Of a stretch of DNA of 64,000 nucleotides, positions 36,830 to 48,500 are shown one piece after another. Every line of letters starts with the position of its first letter. Position 1 is the first letter of the stretch. The DNA is from Gloeophyllum trabeum ATCC 11539 (Eukaryota > Basidiomycota > Agaricomycetes > Gloeophyllales > Gloeophyllaceae): the NCBI RefSeq assembly GCF_000344685.1, contig NW_006920410.1:3625634-3689633 (forward strand), read 5' to 3'. The notes beneath the pieces are model-generated. The model made no database searches, was not told the origin of the DNA, and worked only from the letters and a program-made list of their open reading frames with translations. Both the position numbers and the translations under genes were made by a program.

Positions 36830-37947
36830 CCGCCTTCGCAGTTCTCGCATCAGAACCTCGAGGTCAAACTCAACTGACCTTCGAAGGCTTCAGGACGGCT
36901 CAGGACGGCTCTCCATATGAATCATTGATACTGACACAGCCACCTCTAGGTCGCTGAGTTCGAACCCGACCGTGATCTCTCATCGTCTCCCGATCGACTT
37001 TGAACGCTGCTTGGCACCTTAGCATCATCCCTTTCTCCTCGGGGGTTTCTCCGTTGCATCCCAGTGCTGGGTGGACTCTGACAAGTCCGAATTTCCAGCA
37101 ACCGAACAATGTGATCCTCAGCTATTTTCTCCTCCCCCCCTTACCCATCGGATCTTGTTAGCTCGTCCCGCCCTTTCCGAACTGCTCAATCTGAATGGGA
37201 GAAGGGAGTTTTGCGACCCCTGTTGACCTGTCAACGTTCTCAACAGACTACATATTCTCAGGCCCTTCAACTGCATATCCTAAGCATCGTTCCAAAGATT
37301 GCCCAACGTTCTCAACGGGTATACCATATAAGAGACGATTCCGATAGGTTTGCTCCTATGTTCAGGGTGTGCGAACATTAGCTAGAGCTGTTGAAACATT
37401 GCTATGTACATGACATCGCTATGGCGTTGCTATGTATTGGACGGGGGGTTCAAAATAATCCAATGGTGATTGTGGCAGAAACGGAGTGTGCATCCAAGTA
37501 CTTAGAATAGATTTCTCACGCCAACAGGGAAACCCTACTCTAGGGTTGACGCCCTCCTTACTGCAACAGGGAAAGGATATGTGAACAGTCGTCGAACAGT
37601 ACAAAGGTGTAAATTCAATAGTATATACTCCAGCAGGACTTTTGAAAGAGATGTCACATAAACAAGTGGGTTCCCTTAAAGTACTGAACACACACTGTAC
37701 GTGGGGAGCTTGGATTTTGGGCACGCAGTTTGGTGCCGTTTCGTAGAACCAGCTCTTCTTTTTGGACCTATTGGTAGCAGTATACCCTTCCCGCGCGTCG
37801 ACGATCTAGAGAACTAAGAGGAGGTGCGAGGTACTAGCTAACCCCCAGTATCCATACGGACCGCCAAAAAAACAAAAGCACTACAGTAGCAAATGCACAC
37901 CTCCCTAAGTAGGGCTCCTACTACTAGTAATACCGCAGATCCTATAG

Positions 37948-39530
37948 CTAATCGTCCAGATCCGGTTGGTATGGCTCCACAAGCATCTTACTGAACTCCT
38001 TTAGCTTCTCCGGACCGCGCACCTCCTCCGTGAGCAGCGGCAGCTGCACGATATGGAAGAACTCGTCGTACAGCTCGTGTGCCTCGTTGAGGTACTTTTG
38101 CTGCATCTTGTGCCGCACGCGACAGTGCTCGCAGTTGGAGCCTGCGTGTAGATATCAGGAGGTTTTAGTAGGAAAAGGAGGGGAGGGGAAGAAAGGGGGG
38201 CGCGCACTCTTCTTAGGGAACAGAAGCTGGTTCACGACAATATTATGTGTGTCGATCTCATATGCGGTGAGCTCCTGTACGAGCCGCTCCGTCTCGTACA
38301 GCGAGAGGAATTCGGATATGCACACGCATACGAACGTAGTTTTTTCCTGCGTCCGTGTCAGTCTGAAGCTGCGGAAGACGAAGACAAGAGGGCGTACCGG
38401 GTCCTTGAACTGGGTGTTCACCTCCGTGATCACCGCGCGCATACTCTCGAGCTTCGAGAACATGTCCTCCGTCGAGTTCGCCCCACCTCCCATCAGACTT
38501 GACATCTATTTACCCAACGAACCACACACTGACGTAAGTTCCCCGTGTATGCAAAACCACTGGTTGATAATTGGGAGGATGCACACGTACCTGATTAAGC
38601 ATGGGCCCTATCCGCCCGCTGAGCGTGCTCAGCTTGCCGAGTGCCTTCTCGAGCACGGTGGGGAAGGAGAGGAAGCGAAGGGTGTGTCCCGTCGGCGCGG
38701 TGTCGAATACTATGACGGAGTATTCCATTGACTTCACATGCCTGTAATGAGTCGCATTCCATTTCGTTCAGTTCACGTCGTTGTGTTCCCTTATGTGAGA
38801 TAAGGAGGACATGCGGTGGAGTTGGGCGGAAAGGGGAGGCAACAAGAACAGCACAACACGCACTTCATGATTTCCGCAAAACTCATCGCCTCGTCCACAC
38901 CCGGTATGGCAAAAGCGAGGTCCTGCATCATACTTCCCATCATCCCGTTATTGTCCGCTGAGTTCGCATTCCATCCCAATTAGCATAACCCATGCGGGAA
39001 TGGTGCAGGCGGATAAGTCGTGAATTAGTAGGACGTACATTGCTCCACCATCTCCTGGATCGCGCTGGACGGGTCGATCTCCATTGCATACAAGTTATCA
39101 AAGCCATTCACTTTAGTCGCGTCCTTGGAGAACTTTTGGCCGAATGCGTCGGAGAGATTGTGTGCTGGGTCCGTTGACTACATACGGGACGCATCAATTA
39201 TCAAGAAAGATGAGAACAAGGGCACTGGACGAGGGTGAAGGGATACTTACAATGAGAAGTACGGATTCCCGACATTGCGCTAGCTGGATCGCAAGCGAAC
39301 ACGAGGTGGTCGTCTTGCCTGCAAGGCACTTACGTTTCAGCACATTGCAGGCCTTCGCTATGAATGAGTGCGAGCGCACCTACACCGCCCTTCCCTCCTG
39401 AAACACTGCTTCAGCTTATATTATTCCAAGTAGGACGAGCGAGACGAGGCGACGTGCCGCAAAATATCCACTTCAACGTCTTCTGGTCGAGCACGTTCTG
39501 CAGCGTCGGTTCTAGCGTTTCCGAGTCCAT
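37948..39530 (-). CDS. GET3: GET3 ATPase, tail-anchored protein targeting
   Basis: A cytosolic ATPase that carries tail-anchored proteins to the ER membrane (GET pathway). The ATG at 39528-39530 gives [20 protein letters not shown]. The deviant P-loop [20 protein letters not shown] spans three exons; its centre is an 18-bp microexon (39380-39397). Later exons carry [20 protein letters not shown] and [19 protein letters not shown]. The TA-binding region includes MEQ-like [20 protein letters not shown]. Further on are [20 protein letters not shown] and [13 protein letters not shown]. The zinc-binding CEHC pair ([17 protein letters not shown]) is next, and the protein ends [11 protein letters not shown]. 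The intron 39398-39457 is GC-AG (donor gcacgt). The gene is head to head with SRP68. Confidence 0.95.
39398..39457 (-). other. GC-AG intron in the GET3 P-loop
   Basis: A 60-bp intron with donor gcacgt and acceptor tttcag, phase 1. It joins TTT TGC G to GA GGG AAG, giving FCGGKGGVG. The nearest GT donor (gtcgcc) would put the P-loop out of frame, so the GC donor is needed. Confidence 0.75.
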
Positions 39531-39715
39531 TCCGATGTATCCGAGCCCGTCGTATAGTCTGAGTTGAAGGGAACCGAGGGTGATAATGCCAGGAGGGCTG
39601 CGCGTCTATATACGATCGCGTGAAGCTTGATATCGTGTCCGCGTTCCTTCAGCTAGCCGGCGGTACTTACCAGCATCTTCCATCTCAATCGCGTATACGC
39701 TTGGGACTTTCTGGT
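39531..39715. promoter_or_regulatory. shared GET3 / SRP68 promoter
   Basis: Only 185 bp separate the two divergent start codons. It must hold both promoters. No TATA box or other conserved site was evident by eye. Confidence 0.6.
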
Positions 39716-41930
39716 ATGTCGGACAAGCTAGTGGTATCGTTCAGAGGTGAAGGGTATTCATGGAAGAAGCGGTACGGATGACTTCTGACTTTGGTGACCC
39801 TAGCTTTGCAGCTCGCGAATGAGCAGCGCAGTGCGTACGGACTCAGGTATAATGATTTCCAAAGATACAGGTGAGTGCCGAATTCATCGTCTTGCCAAAT
39901 GCTTGAATATCAACCCTTGTCTACGTAGGAAACACTGCGCGAACAGGACGCATCGTCTCCGCTCCTCCCTCAAGATGACCCATGGCAAGGGCCGCGAATT
40001 CAAGAAACTACCCCCTCTAACTCTGGATAACATCAAAGACGGACAGTACGTGTTTTTCGTCTCATCCCCCTCCGGCACAACCTCGCTAATATGCTTCCCC
40101 CAGCCTGCAGCTCCTTCTCTTCGAAGCCGAGCGCGCATGGGCCTACTCACAAGAACTCCTGGCGGACTCAAGCAAGCCCGAGAACAGCGCGCACGCTGCA
40201 ACTCTTCGACACAGTGCAACAGGCCGCTTCCGGCGCGCGGTGCACTGGTCCACCGAGCTCCTCTCCCACTGTCAGACTCTCCACTCTGCCCAGCGTCTGT
40301 CCGCCTCCGCTCTGCTCGAGGCGTCCGTCTACACCCTCATCCTGAACGGCCGCTTCCTGAGGCATCGGGACGAGTTTGAGGACGCGCTTGTCCAGCTGAG
40401 TGTCGCACGGAACCTGTTGGACGAGCTGGCCAGCCGGGCGGCGACGAGCCGCGACCAGGCACTCGCAACGGTATTTGCGGACGAGATTAGTCCGGAGATT
40501 AGGTATTGTGCGCACGAGATGGGGCGGTCGGGGTCTTACGACGTCGACGCGATCGTCATGGAGCTGGGCCCGAAGCACCGCGCGGAGCTCGTAGAGGATT
40601 GTGAGAGTCTCGTCGCACAGCTGGAGAGCGAGGCAGAAGTGGCAGGGAAAGGCCAGGCGCGGAGACAGCTGCGCGAGATTGTCTGGGAAGGCGAGCCAGT
40701 CCCGATACGAAGCCCTGAGCTGGTGGACGTCCTGCTCAGAGTGCAGGAGGCCGAAGCGAAGTTGCGCGAGAGCCAATCAGAGAATACTCAGCCCGTAAAG
40801 AGGGAGAAGGCCGAAAAGGGGAAGCGTAGGAAAGTAGGGAAGGGGGGAAGGTCGAGGAGGGGCGTCGCGGCGTATGATGTGATCCTCCTTGCCCTGAGTG
40901 ACGCTGAGGAAGTGGCAAGGAAGCTTGTCGAAGCGCAACAGGTATGTCTTGGACTTACAGGCCCTTGTTTGGGAACGCTAATGCAAATGAATGTTGTGCA
41001 GTTAAGCGGCACTGGTACTTCCGCCGCTGTTGCTGGGACCCGCGATATCCACTTCGTACATGCTTATATCGTCTACCAACTGCTCTCCCGCCGTATTCAG
41101 CGTGATTTGTTGCTCATCTCTGCGCTATTGTCTTCTCAAAATCACCCTCAACATGGCGCGCAGCGGAAGACAGTTCCTGCATCCTCGAAGTCAAAGAACG
41201 AACAGGTCGATGCTCGGCTGTATCCGGCCGTAGTTAAAGTGCTGGATACCGTGCTGCAGAGCTTGGAGCAGATGAGAACATTGAGTATTGTGGACGAGAG
41301 TCCCGACCTGGCCACTGCTGTCGAAGCACGTATTCTATTTACTAAAGCCAGAAGGTAAGCTACCAAATTTACGGGTCATCTGCTGATAACTCAAATCCTT
41401 CGAGGTGTCTCTTCCTGTCGCGCTCTTATGCAGCTGTGAAGAAATACGCCGAGTCTCTTGCGCTCATCCGGCATGCCCAAATCCACCTCCGCGAGGCACG
41501 CTCGCTCATGTCCACCGCCGGGTCAGACCCCATCTCCTCCGGCTCCCCGGACTTCTCCCCCCTCTCAGCTGAGGCAGTCAACAAGCTCGACACTGAACTG
41601 GCCTCGGACGGCCTGAAGTTCAAGAAGGCGTGGTTCGCGTTCAACGGGGGCCAGATCGATCCCGACAGCAGCAAGACATACAAGAAGCCACTGTTCTTTG
41701 ACATCGCGCTGAATTATGTGCAGCTCGATATGGACAGACTGCAGGCACGGGCGGGGAAACAGCCTGCCGCACCCGCTGCGAAGGCTGTGCCTTCTGCCGT
41801 TCCTGAGAAGAAGGCTCCTGCCAGGGCAAAGGTGGAGGAAATCGAGCGTGCGGCCACTCCAGAACCGCAAGCAGCTCCTAGTAGAGGTGGATTGAGTAGT
41901 TTGCTAGGTGGCTGGTGGGGTCGGTCGTAA
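39716..41930 (+). CDS. SRP68: signal recognition particle subunit SRP68
   Basis: This is an RNA-binding subunit of the signal recognition particle, which delivers ribosomes to the ER. Exon 1 (ATG at 39716) reads MSDKLVVSFR. After an intron the frame continues ALQLANEQRSAYGLRYNDFQ, then YRKHCANRTHRLRSSLKMTH, which is the conserved N-terminal RNA-binding helix set. Next come RAVHWSTELLSHCQTL and a long helical middle part. The later exons include ARSYAAVKKYAESLALIRHA-like SRSYAAVKKYAESLALIRHA and KPLFFDIALNYVQLDMDRL. An Ala/Pro-rich linker leads to the tail GGLSSLLGGWWGRS, which fits SRP72 binding. The gene converges with KU80. Confidence 0.93.
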
Positions 41931-42165
41931 ATAGTCGTAGACATGGTGTTCCTCAAGTTCAAAGATCGAAAACGTTTATCATCCTGGAAGGATATCAGTG
42001 GAGCCTGTTTTCAGTCTCCCGTTTCGAAGACATGGATTAAACCACTTCAAATCTACCTTCGAGCCCCACAGGAGACTTCAAATTACATGAGATGAATAAA
42101 CTAATAAGAATAGGTAGATGTCATATATTACACGAGAGATCCGACAATGAACGTCATTCCCGCCC

Positions 42166-45100
42166 TCACGATTCAATAAACTGGGGATACTCCTTGTCAG
42201 CCCCGAAGTTAACAAGCGGAGAAAGTAAACTCGCCTGTATAGCCAGTGCTTCAGAGAAGGCAGACTTCCCTTTGACTTCTTTAGCTTCAGGTTTACTGAT
42301 GAGACTGATGCCTCGACCGAGCTTCCTAACTGCGTCCCAAAACTCTGGATTGCCGGGATATTCCAGGCAGGCGTCTTTGAGCTCCTGGATAAAGCTGGAA
42401 ATAGATTTATCGTTGTCAAAAATGCCAAAATCTCGAATACACACTCGTTCCACACGTCTATCTCGTCCTCCTGTGAAGCAAGCCTCCGGGATGAGACACG
42501 GTTCTGGTGACATCAGCAAGGTACATACCTTCAAGCATACTTCCCTGAGCTCCTGCATGCACTGTAACAGCTCCTCCGTTCTCCTTGACGCGAATGGCTT
42601 GAGCACGATGTCCTTAATCACGTATGCCAGGTCCCCGACGGCTTTCGACACCAGGTCTCCCTTAACGAGGTTCTTCCTGAAATCCTCTAATGGACGAGTC
42701 CTCCCAACAATCCTGCCTTCGTCCCTGCCCATGTCATGTTCGGGTGACTCAGGAGCGGGGGTGGGTATGTTATGATTTTTCTGTGGTTTATTGGGCGTCT
42801 TCTTTCCGTCGAGCAACATCTCTTCGTCTTCATCCTCTGTTTCCGATTCAGCGGCAACTTCTGGAGCTGTCTTAGCTGGAATCAACTGAGAAGAGCCGGA
42901 TGCTTGCAGTTGCGATTGGGAGGCAATCGATTGCGTGCGACGTGGGATCTTCTCCAGCAGTAACATATCCTGGTCTTCATCGGCTGCACGGACATGCCCG
43001 TCCTTGCGCTGCTTGAAGACTCTTTTAGGCACTATGAAACAGGGTTAGCGGTCGCTGCCCCAAGAATACATTGTAAGAGGCACTGGTCCCATGAATGGAC
43101 TTGCCTTCCTTAACATTGAAGAGATTCTTGCACTCCTCAATAGTTGGTCTCGCGCGTTTCAAGACACGCTTAGGAGGATCGAAGTATTTCAGGAGCTCAG
43201 GATGTGGAGGAGGTAGAGGATTCGTAGTCAGGTCCGAGACAATAGCGCTGTGGAATAGGGCTTGCTTGACCCTATGAACTGCGGGGTTGTAGGAAAACCG
43301 GACGTCAAACCATGGACCGCGATTTCTAGAGCATTCAGCATGTCAATACAAAAACTCTCGGCAAACATGCTTTACATCGCGAAGTTGCCACTGACCCTTC
43401 TTCGTCCTTCTCCCCTGCATCCATGAGGTCCATAGCATCGACGAAATTATCCATAGCATCAAGTTGCTCGTTGGTGGGAAGATACGGATGTTTCAGGATC
43501 CGCTCGCCATTCTTGTTTACCAGATTCTCCAGAGATGCGAATGTGTACTTCCGGACATCATCTGCGAATGGCATCTACCGCACAGTACCAACGGTGAGTC
43601 TCTGTTCACAAGAGGAACATAGCTTGGTGACGCACTTGCACCCACAGTAGACAGTCGACACTCTCAAACACGCTCGGCGAGAGCACTCCCATCTTCGGAT
43701 CGGCACCGTCCCTACTTACCCATCTGCTGATGGCCATTACACCTTGCTCGAACATAGCTTGCACGATTGACGAAAAGGCTACTTGTTGCTGCGGTGAAGT
43801 AGGGTCGGCCCATACGTAGTACACCTCTCCCATAGCATGGTCCCTGCGGAACTGAAGGGCGGTCAGTGGCCACTAAAATACCGAATAAATTTGAAACATA
43901 CATTCTTGGACTTGAAGAATCCAGCGATATCAATGCCTTTCCGCGTTTCAAGCTTGGGGAACGATCCATCAGGACAAAGCACGTATGTCGAGCCGTACTT
44001 GAAGCCTCGCTGCAGCTCTTCCTTTGTCAGCGGCTTGACATTGCCATTCTTGCTTTTCTTATCTCCCTCCTCGGCTTGCTCCTCATCTTTCATATCGATG
44101 TCGCTATCTTCGTCCCCCTCATCCAGGACGTACTGTGTCTGCTGCTTCAGCTCAACCCATAGGGCCTTATCAGAGTCCACTTCTGTGCCGTCCGGGAACG
44201 TTTTTCGCTTCCCGAATTTCTTGAATCCCTTGGGACGAGTCACTGCAGTGCACTTACTATACTTGACAAGCACCTCAATGGCTTCCTCGGATCGCGCATC
44301 CACGTCACCCAGACGAAGGATGGATCCCATCAGGGTAGACTTGACGATTTTCACGTCTGGACGGGAGATTTCGCGTAGAGCTAAAGCACATGTCCCCACT
44401 ATGCCATTCTCCAGCCGAGAAACGAAATTGTGGAAGAAAGCCTCGTTTGCTCGCTGTAGAAGGTCTTCGGTGAGTCCGCCTACACTGCAAGTGAAACAGA
44501 CTCACCTTGATGGTCGATTTGTTTCCCTCGTGGAAGGGTAACTCATCGTCATCAAAGTCTACGCCACTGCAAAGGACCGGACAGTGGTTCCAGAGATGCG
44601 CAGTCGTGGCAGGGATGTCACTCACACAATAGTCAAGCTTATATCCAAAGTATTCATCTTCTCGACAATTGCCTCCCAGTCTTCGACTTCGATGGGATTT
44701 GCGCCATCCGTCAGCAGGACTATTTTTTTCGTCCAGGTCTTCTTGTTGGCTAGATAGGTCCTCTGGGTCTCGATGCCCACGACAAGAGCGTCGATTGCTA
44801 AGACAAAGTTGGCTTTCGTTCGTCAATGAGGTCGTGAAACCTACGGTCTCCGACTTCTTCTGAGGGCTCAAGTTCGGATAACTTGGCAAGAGTGCCTGCA
44901 TTAGGCATAGTAATGTCGATATAGTTCATGACATGTTCATAGCCACCGCTTTTGTCGTGAATTATGTTCTTGGTTTCTGCACGAGTCGCCTTCAGTCGGC
45001 AGATTATGCCGACCTGTTAGACACAAACCTTCAGCCCCGAATAGGATGACACCGCACTGTTCGGTCTTCCTTCCGTGGTAGATCTTAGAGGTCGTGTTAC

Positions 45101-45370
45101 AAAGGCTGTAGGGAGAAGTTCTAACAATGATAGCAAAATGCATACCATTTCCTGTATCTTTAGTTTTACAAACTGTAGCGCCCACTCAAGGTTGGTCATT
45201 TCTGCCGTCTGTGGCTCGCCGTTCGGAGCGTCTGGTAGATCCACCGTCCTCAGTTTCCCCATGGACGCAGAGACGTCCACGAGAAACATGGTCACTGTAT
45301 ACTGCAGCAAGAATAAGCACAGCACCAAGTGCAGACTTCAAACACTTACCCCTGCTCGCTCGGCGGGCAT
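42166..45370 (-). CDS. KU80: Ku80, DNA end-binding subunit
   Basis: With Ku70 it binds broken DNA ends and starts non-homologous end joining. The ATG at 45368-45370 opens a very short first exon (MPAERAG). The vWA-like domain follows: YTVTMFLVDVSASMGKLRTV, then MTNLEWALQFVKLKIQEM, and KKIVLLTDGANPIEVEDWEA. The Ku core has LKQQTQYVLDEGDEDSDIDM, an acidic insertion, and GFKYGSTYVLCPDGSFPKLE. Later exons give YYVWADPTSPQQQVAFSSIV and MPFADDVRKYTFASLENLVN. The C-terminal region reads RKNLVKGDLVSKAVGDLAYV and FIQELKDACLEYPGNPEFWD, ending DKEYPQFIES. At least ten introns are needed. Confidence 0.92.
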
Positions 45371-45574
45371 GGTGGGCGCCAGAGACTGAGTCGCGTTGAG
45401 GTCCCGCTCGGACGCGCTCGATTAAGGCGGCACGTGACCCGCCTCTTGGCTGCTTAGTCAGCACTGTGGGCACAGGTTTGGGGCGATTCTGCTGTGAACC
45501 GTCTCTCACTCTACGCGCGGTAATTGACAAGCGGACACAGACGCGACTCGCGACTCGTTAACGTGACTGGCGCG
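45371..45574. promoter_or_regulatory. shared KU80 / SNF2-type promoter
   Basis: The 204 bp lie between divergent start codons of two DNA/chromatin genes. No distinct motif identified by eye. Confidence 0.5.
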
Positions 45575-48500
45575 ATGGCCGCTCCTATGCCCGCGTCGAT
45601 GTCCGTCCCCAATATGGGCCAGAATGGCGCCCACAACCTGACACCTCAGCAGCAGCAGGAGCTCTATAATGCAAAGCAGGCAAAGGACCGTATGCAGCAG
45701 CTCTGGCATGTAAGTGTGCTGCTTTCGGTTAGCGGATGGAGATACTGAAGAGCCATAACGCCTGCAGAGGGCGCAAATGCTCAGACAGAACGGGGCGACT
45801 CCGGAGAACAGCGAAGAACTGGCAAAGATAATGAGGGCCATTGCGATGTTCCAACAACAATGTACGTGATGTCTTTTGCTTTCATCTTCCTGACTTAGCT
45901 TGGTACAGTCGCCCAAAACCGACCTCAGCCCCAGGATCACCACCAGTCTGCACCTCAGCCAGTTGTTAATGGCCATGCTCCTACGCCATCCACATCAATG
46001 TCCAATGGGACACCCGTCCCCAATGGCAATCCTCTTACCACTGGATCAGTACCCGCGCAGCCTTATCCTACCGCTTCCACTACTCCTGTCTCTTTCACGC
46101 CTGACCAGATCAATGCGCTCCGGGTCCAGATCTATGCCTTCAAGATGCTGCAGCGTGGTATGCCCGTTCCCGACGTCGTCCAGAAAGCACTTCATTCCCC
46201 GTATCAAAACATACCCGAGCTAGAGAAGCTTCTCCAGGGCAGCGACGTCAACGCTAGAGTAATAGACAACGCTGTGAAAGTCCAGAAGGCTGTCGACGGC
46301 GGCGCTACCGACTCCCCGATCCCTGACGCCATCAAGACCGAGGAGCAGGAACCATTGCCCAACGCCGCTGACTATCCGAAAGGGCCGTTCCTGGAGGACA
46401 ATGTCGACTCTGGGATATACCCGTATAATGCTTTTGTTCATCCTTTCACCCACCTCAAGCAGATCACCGAGAATCCTGCCTTGTTCGCGACCCGCCTCCA
46501 GCGACTCCTCATACCGTCCATCATGCCGTCTGGCCTTGATCCTCATCAGATTGTCGCAGAGCGGAATCGCTATATCGAGGCCCGCATGGCACAAAGGGTG
46601 CGTGAGCTCGAGGCCTTGCCCGCTACCATGGGCGACGGTGGCATGGACGGCGTTCTTGAGGATGCAAACGAGAAGCAGGAAGAGCTGAAGATTGAGGACT
46701 TGCAGAGTCTCGTGCATCCAAGTCCCAATGCCCACGGGAAGTTGCGGGCAATGATTGAGCTCAAGTCTCTTCGGGTCGTCGATAAGCAGCGCGCGTTACG
46801 AGCTATGGTCGCCGAGCGCTTGACGCATGGCTCCCTGCTTCCCCTCAATCGTACGGACTTCCGCCGGTCAAGGAAACCAACCATCCGGGATGCTCGAATG
46901 ACAGAGCAATTGGAGCGAAAGCAAAGGGTTGAGAGAGAGCGGCGGGCGAAGCAGAAACATGTCGAGCAGCTTGGCGTTATTTGTACCCATGGCAAGGAGG
47001 TGCTGGCGGTCAACAGAGCTGCCCAGGACAGAATCGTCAGGCTTGGTAAGGCCGTTTTGTCATTCCATGCTCATACGGAGAAGGAAGAGCAGAAGAGAGT
47101 GGAGAGGATCTCCAAGGAGCGCCTCAAGGCCCTCAAGGCTGACGATGAGGAAGCGTACATGAAGCTGATCGATACTGCGAAGGATACCCGTATCACGCAC
47201 TTGCTCAAGCAGACGGATGCTTACCTCGACTCCCTGGCCCAGGCAGTGCTGGAGCAGCAGAATGACGATGTGCACAAGAATACACTTGCGTTGCCCTTCG
47301 AGGTCGAGGAAGGGCCAGTTGGCGAGGCGACTTTCGGAGCGAAGAATACCCTGGAAGACGAGCCTGTCGACCCTAATCGTGACAAGAAGCTGGACTACTA
47401 TGCCGTGGCGCACAGGATTAAGGAGAAGATCACTAAGCAGCCCAGTATTCTTGTTGGCGGCACCCTCAAGGACTACCAGATCAAAGGGCTGCAGTGGATG
47501 GTCAGTCTGTACAACAATCGTTTGAACGGGATCCTCGCAGATGAGATGGTGCGTATCATCTGACCTATCCCTTGCCCGGCTGCTGAAATGATATTGTCGT
47601 AGGGTCTGGGAAAGACCATCCAAACTATATCGCTCATTACATTCCTCATCGAATGTAAGAAGGAGAGGGGCCCTTTCCTCGTCATCGTGCCACTGTCGAC
47701 CATGACCAACTGGAGCGGAGAATTCGCTAAGTGGGCTCCTAGCGTTAAGATGATTGCATATAAGGGCAGCCCTACCCAGCGTAAAGCCCTGCAGTCCGAG
47801 CTTCGGGGCAATAATTTCCAAGTGTTGTTAACTACCTACGAGTATATTATCAAGGATCGCCCCGTCCTTTCGAAGATCAAGTGGGTACACATGATCATCG
47901 GTAAGTGACTCACTACGCGAGTCTTGGCTTGGTTCTTACAAGTTTGGTAGATGAGGGTCATCGTATGAAGAACACACAGAGCAAACTCGCTCAGACTCTA
48001 ACGCAGTACTACCACTCCCGGTACCGCCTCATCTTGACCGGCACACCCCTGCAGAATAACCTTCCTGAACTCTGGGCCCTTCTTAACTTCGTTCTACCAA
48101 AGATCTTTAACTCCGTCAAATCCTTCGATGAGTGGTTCAACACGCCCTTTGCCAATTCAGGCACTGGTGATAAGATCGAGCTTAACGAAGAGGAGGCGCT
48201 GCTCATCATTCGTCGTCTGCACAAGGTGCTGCGGCCCTTCTTACTGAGGCGTTTGAAGAAGGACGTGGAGTCTGAGCTGCCGGACAAGGTGGAGAAGGTG
48301 ATGAAGGTCAGGATGAGTGCTCTACAGGCGCAATTGTACAAGCAAATGAAGAAGTACAAGATGATCGCAGACGGGAAGGAGAGCAAAGGGTATGTGATCA
48401 GTGATCTCTCGTCTTCTCCTGCTGACTCTTAGTGCCCTTACATAGCAACAGATCAGGCGGTGTAAAGGGCCTTAGTAATGAGCTTATGCAGCTGCGAAAG

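Larger units (their letters stand above)
36021..37947. other. 1.9 kb intergenic region upstream of the bZIP gene
   Basis: This is the longest gene-free stretch of the housekeeping block. It holds the bZIP promoter and the 3' side of GET3. A plus-strand frame at 36404-36826 (140 codons) has no recognised domain and I do not call it. Between 37232 and 37316 a 13-bp unit (caacgttctcaac) occurs twice, 72 bp apart. Nothing else stands out. Confidence 0.4.

Noticed and set aside
36945..36990. B-box-like gttcgaaccc suggesting a tRNA
   Set aside because: The T-arm stem does not pair well and no A-box or acceptor stem is present around it.
37232..37316. 13-bp direct repeat caacgttctcaac as a regulatory array
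   Set aside because: Only two copies in an otherwise plain spacer; too weak for a functional claim.
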